A DNA stretch of 5,408 bases, taken from positions 1 through 5,408 of the forward strand of contig JBPOIF010000008.1 in NCBI GenBank assembly GCA_052034745.1. Reading direction: 5' to 3'. Source of the stretch: UBA4124 sp052034745. Lineage in GTDB: Bacteria; Patescibacteriota; Minisyncoccia; Phycocordibacterales; UBA9973. This document shows, piece by piece, positions 5,077 to 5,408 of the stretch. Under the pieces are notes generated by a model. That model ran no database searches. It saw only the letters and a program-made list of their open reading frames with translations, and had not been told where the DNA came from. Position numbers and translations under genes: made by a program. Positions within the stretch are counted from its first letter, which is position 1. Each line of letters starts with the position of its first letter.

Positions 5077-5162
5077 CCGAGAGCTTTTCATACCCAAAGA
5101 AAAGGCCCCAAGGGAAACTAAGTAGCTTAGATTATCCAAAACTTGGATATTCTCTAGGTCGG
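5077..5162 (+). other. Branched domain C of the large ncRNA
   Basis: CCGA (5077-5080) can pair TCGG (5159-5162), with GAG (5081-5083) and CTC (5152-5154) extending it across a bulge. It encloses three local hairpins. The first is GCTTTTC with GAAAAGGC, one bulged G, ending near 5106. The second is CTAAG/CTTAG (5118-5130). The third is a 7-bp helix at 5133-5149 with an AAC loop. The outer pairing is short and less certain than the inner hairpins. Confidence 0.5.
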
Positions 5163-5242
5163 CGAAGAACTGGCAAGGTAAAAGCAACTTCGGTGGGACG
5201 GAGTAAACCTTTCCCTTTTGAATTATTAGAGGGAGAAGCTTT

Positions 5243-5274
5243 GGGAAAGGCCACATGTGCCTTTCCCTCTTTAT
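5243..5274 (+). terminator. Probable terminator of the ncRNA, or switching hairpin
   Basis: GGGAAAGGC (5243-5251) pairs with GCCTTTCCC (5259-5267) around a 7-nt loop and is followed by TCTTTAT, a mediocre U tract. The 5' arm can instead pair with an identical CCTTTCCC at 5208-5215, so terminator and antiterminator forms are mutually exclusive. This fits the 3' end of the ncRNA or an attenuator before the frame at 5352. Confidence 0.55.
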
Positions 5275-5351
5275 CAGGACCATGGGAGAGACGTGATTCT
5301 GTAGAGAGATTGATCTTTTAAACCAAATACTAACCATTAAATTCATAAACT

Positions 5352-5408
5352 ATGAGTATCCTCATTATCGTAAATGGAATGGTGATGACATGGGCTGATT
5401 ATATTTTG
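5352..5408 (+). CDS. Possible start of a protein gene, cut by the window edge
   Basis: An ATG at 5352 opens a frame that runs to the last base: 19 codons, MSILIIVNGMVMTWADYIL. The N-terminus is hydrophobic, but too little is present to name a family or to call a membrane segment. No Shine-Dalgarno sequence is visible, and only a weak -10-like TAAATT (5338-5343) lies eight bases upstream. It lies 77 bases after the terminator-like hairpin at 5243-5274, so it may be its own unit or be controlled by the upstream RNA. Chance opening over 19 codons is quite possible. Confidence 0.3.
   Translation, partial: MSILIIVNGMVMTWADYIL

Larger units (their letters stand above)
4820..5274 (+). ncRNA. Large structured non-coding RNA, class not recognised
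   Basis: About 455 nt run from the predicted start to a terminator-like hairpin. Folding by eye gives three parts. Hairpin A (4843-4919) has a 9-bp and a 4-bp helix. Domain B (4932-5055) is closed by 14 pairs with a 3-nt bulge; inside it are a 6-bp hairpin and a 12-14 bp stem topped by two more hairpins. Domain C (about 5077-5162) is a branched region with three hairpins. A purine/pyrimidine-rich 3' end follows (5208-5267) with competing pairings. I looked for the signatures of tmRNA, RNase P, SRP RNA, 6S, 5S, group I and group II introns and saw none. Minus-strand frames over it (for example 5068-5346) give unconvincing protein. It could be a stand-alone ncRNA or a long leader for the gene starting near 5352. 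Confidence 0.68.

Noticed and set aside
5068..5346. 92-codon open frame on the minus strand across the structured RNA
   Set aside because: The composition is odd, no domain pattern is seen, no promoter or ribosome site fits, and it lies antisense to paired sequence downstream of a strong plus-strand promoter.

Overview
The window reads like a compact, AT-leaning bacterial chromosome segment. The best guess is a Candidate Phyla Radiation (Patescibacteria, Parcubacteria-like) genome. This is inference from style: short genes with minimal spacing, TrmB-type winged-helix regulators, a ComM/YifB ATPase, and a -10 box sitting six bases before several ATG codons. No marker gene proves it. TGA is used as a stop, so the standard bacterial code fits.

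Positions 1-1880 hold a small three-helix membrane protein on the minus strand (133-414) with a good sigma70-type promoter. Divergent from it is a 275-residue winged-helix protein of unknown function (552-1379). A minus-strand Nudix hydrolase converges on it. The Nudix gene is split by a frame change at a run of eight A, and its restored frame would end inside the stop codon of its convergent neighbour.

Positions 1881-4270 hold comM (1945-3456), a hexameric AAA+ branch-migration helicase of natural transformation, divergent from the Nudix gene. A TrmB-family regulator follows (3492-4235) and is closed by a textbook intrinsic terminator. The comM, trmB and Nudix genes each have a -10 hexamer exactly six bases before ATG, which predicts leaderless mRNAs.

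Positions 4271-5351 (about 1.1 kb) hold no convincing protein gene and are the most interesting part. Two near-perfect, divergent sigma70 promoters face away from each other (minus strand 4643-4671, plus strand 4785-4813). Both are TTGACA, a 17-bp spacer ending TCTGC, and an extended -10 (TGC-TATNAT). The plus promoter leads into about 450 nt of densely paired sequence: a 13-bp hairpin, a branched domain with a 12-14 bp internal stem and several hairpins, a second branched domain, and a terminator-like hairpin with a competing upstream partner. I read this as an abundant structured non-coding RNA of a class I do not recognise. The minus promoter leads into a second structured region containing a nested stem-loop. 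The last 57 bases may start another protein gene cut by the window edge.
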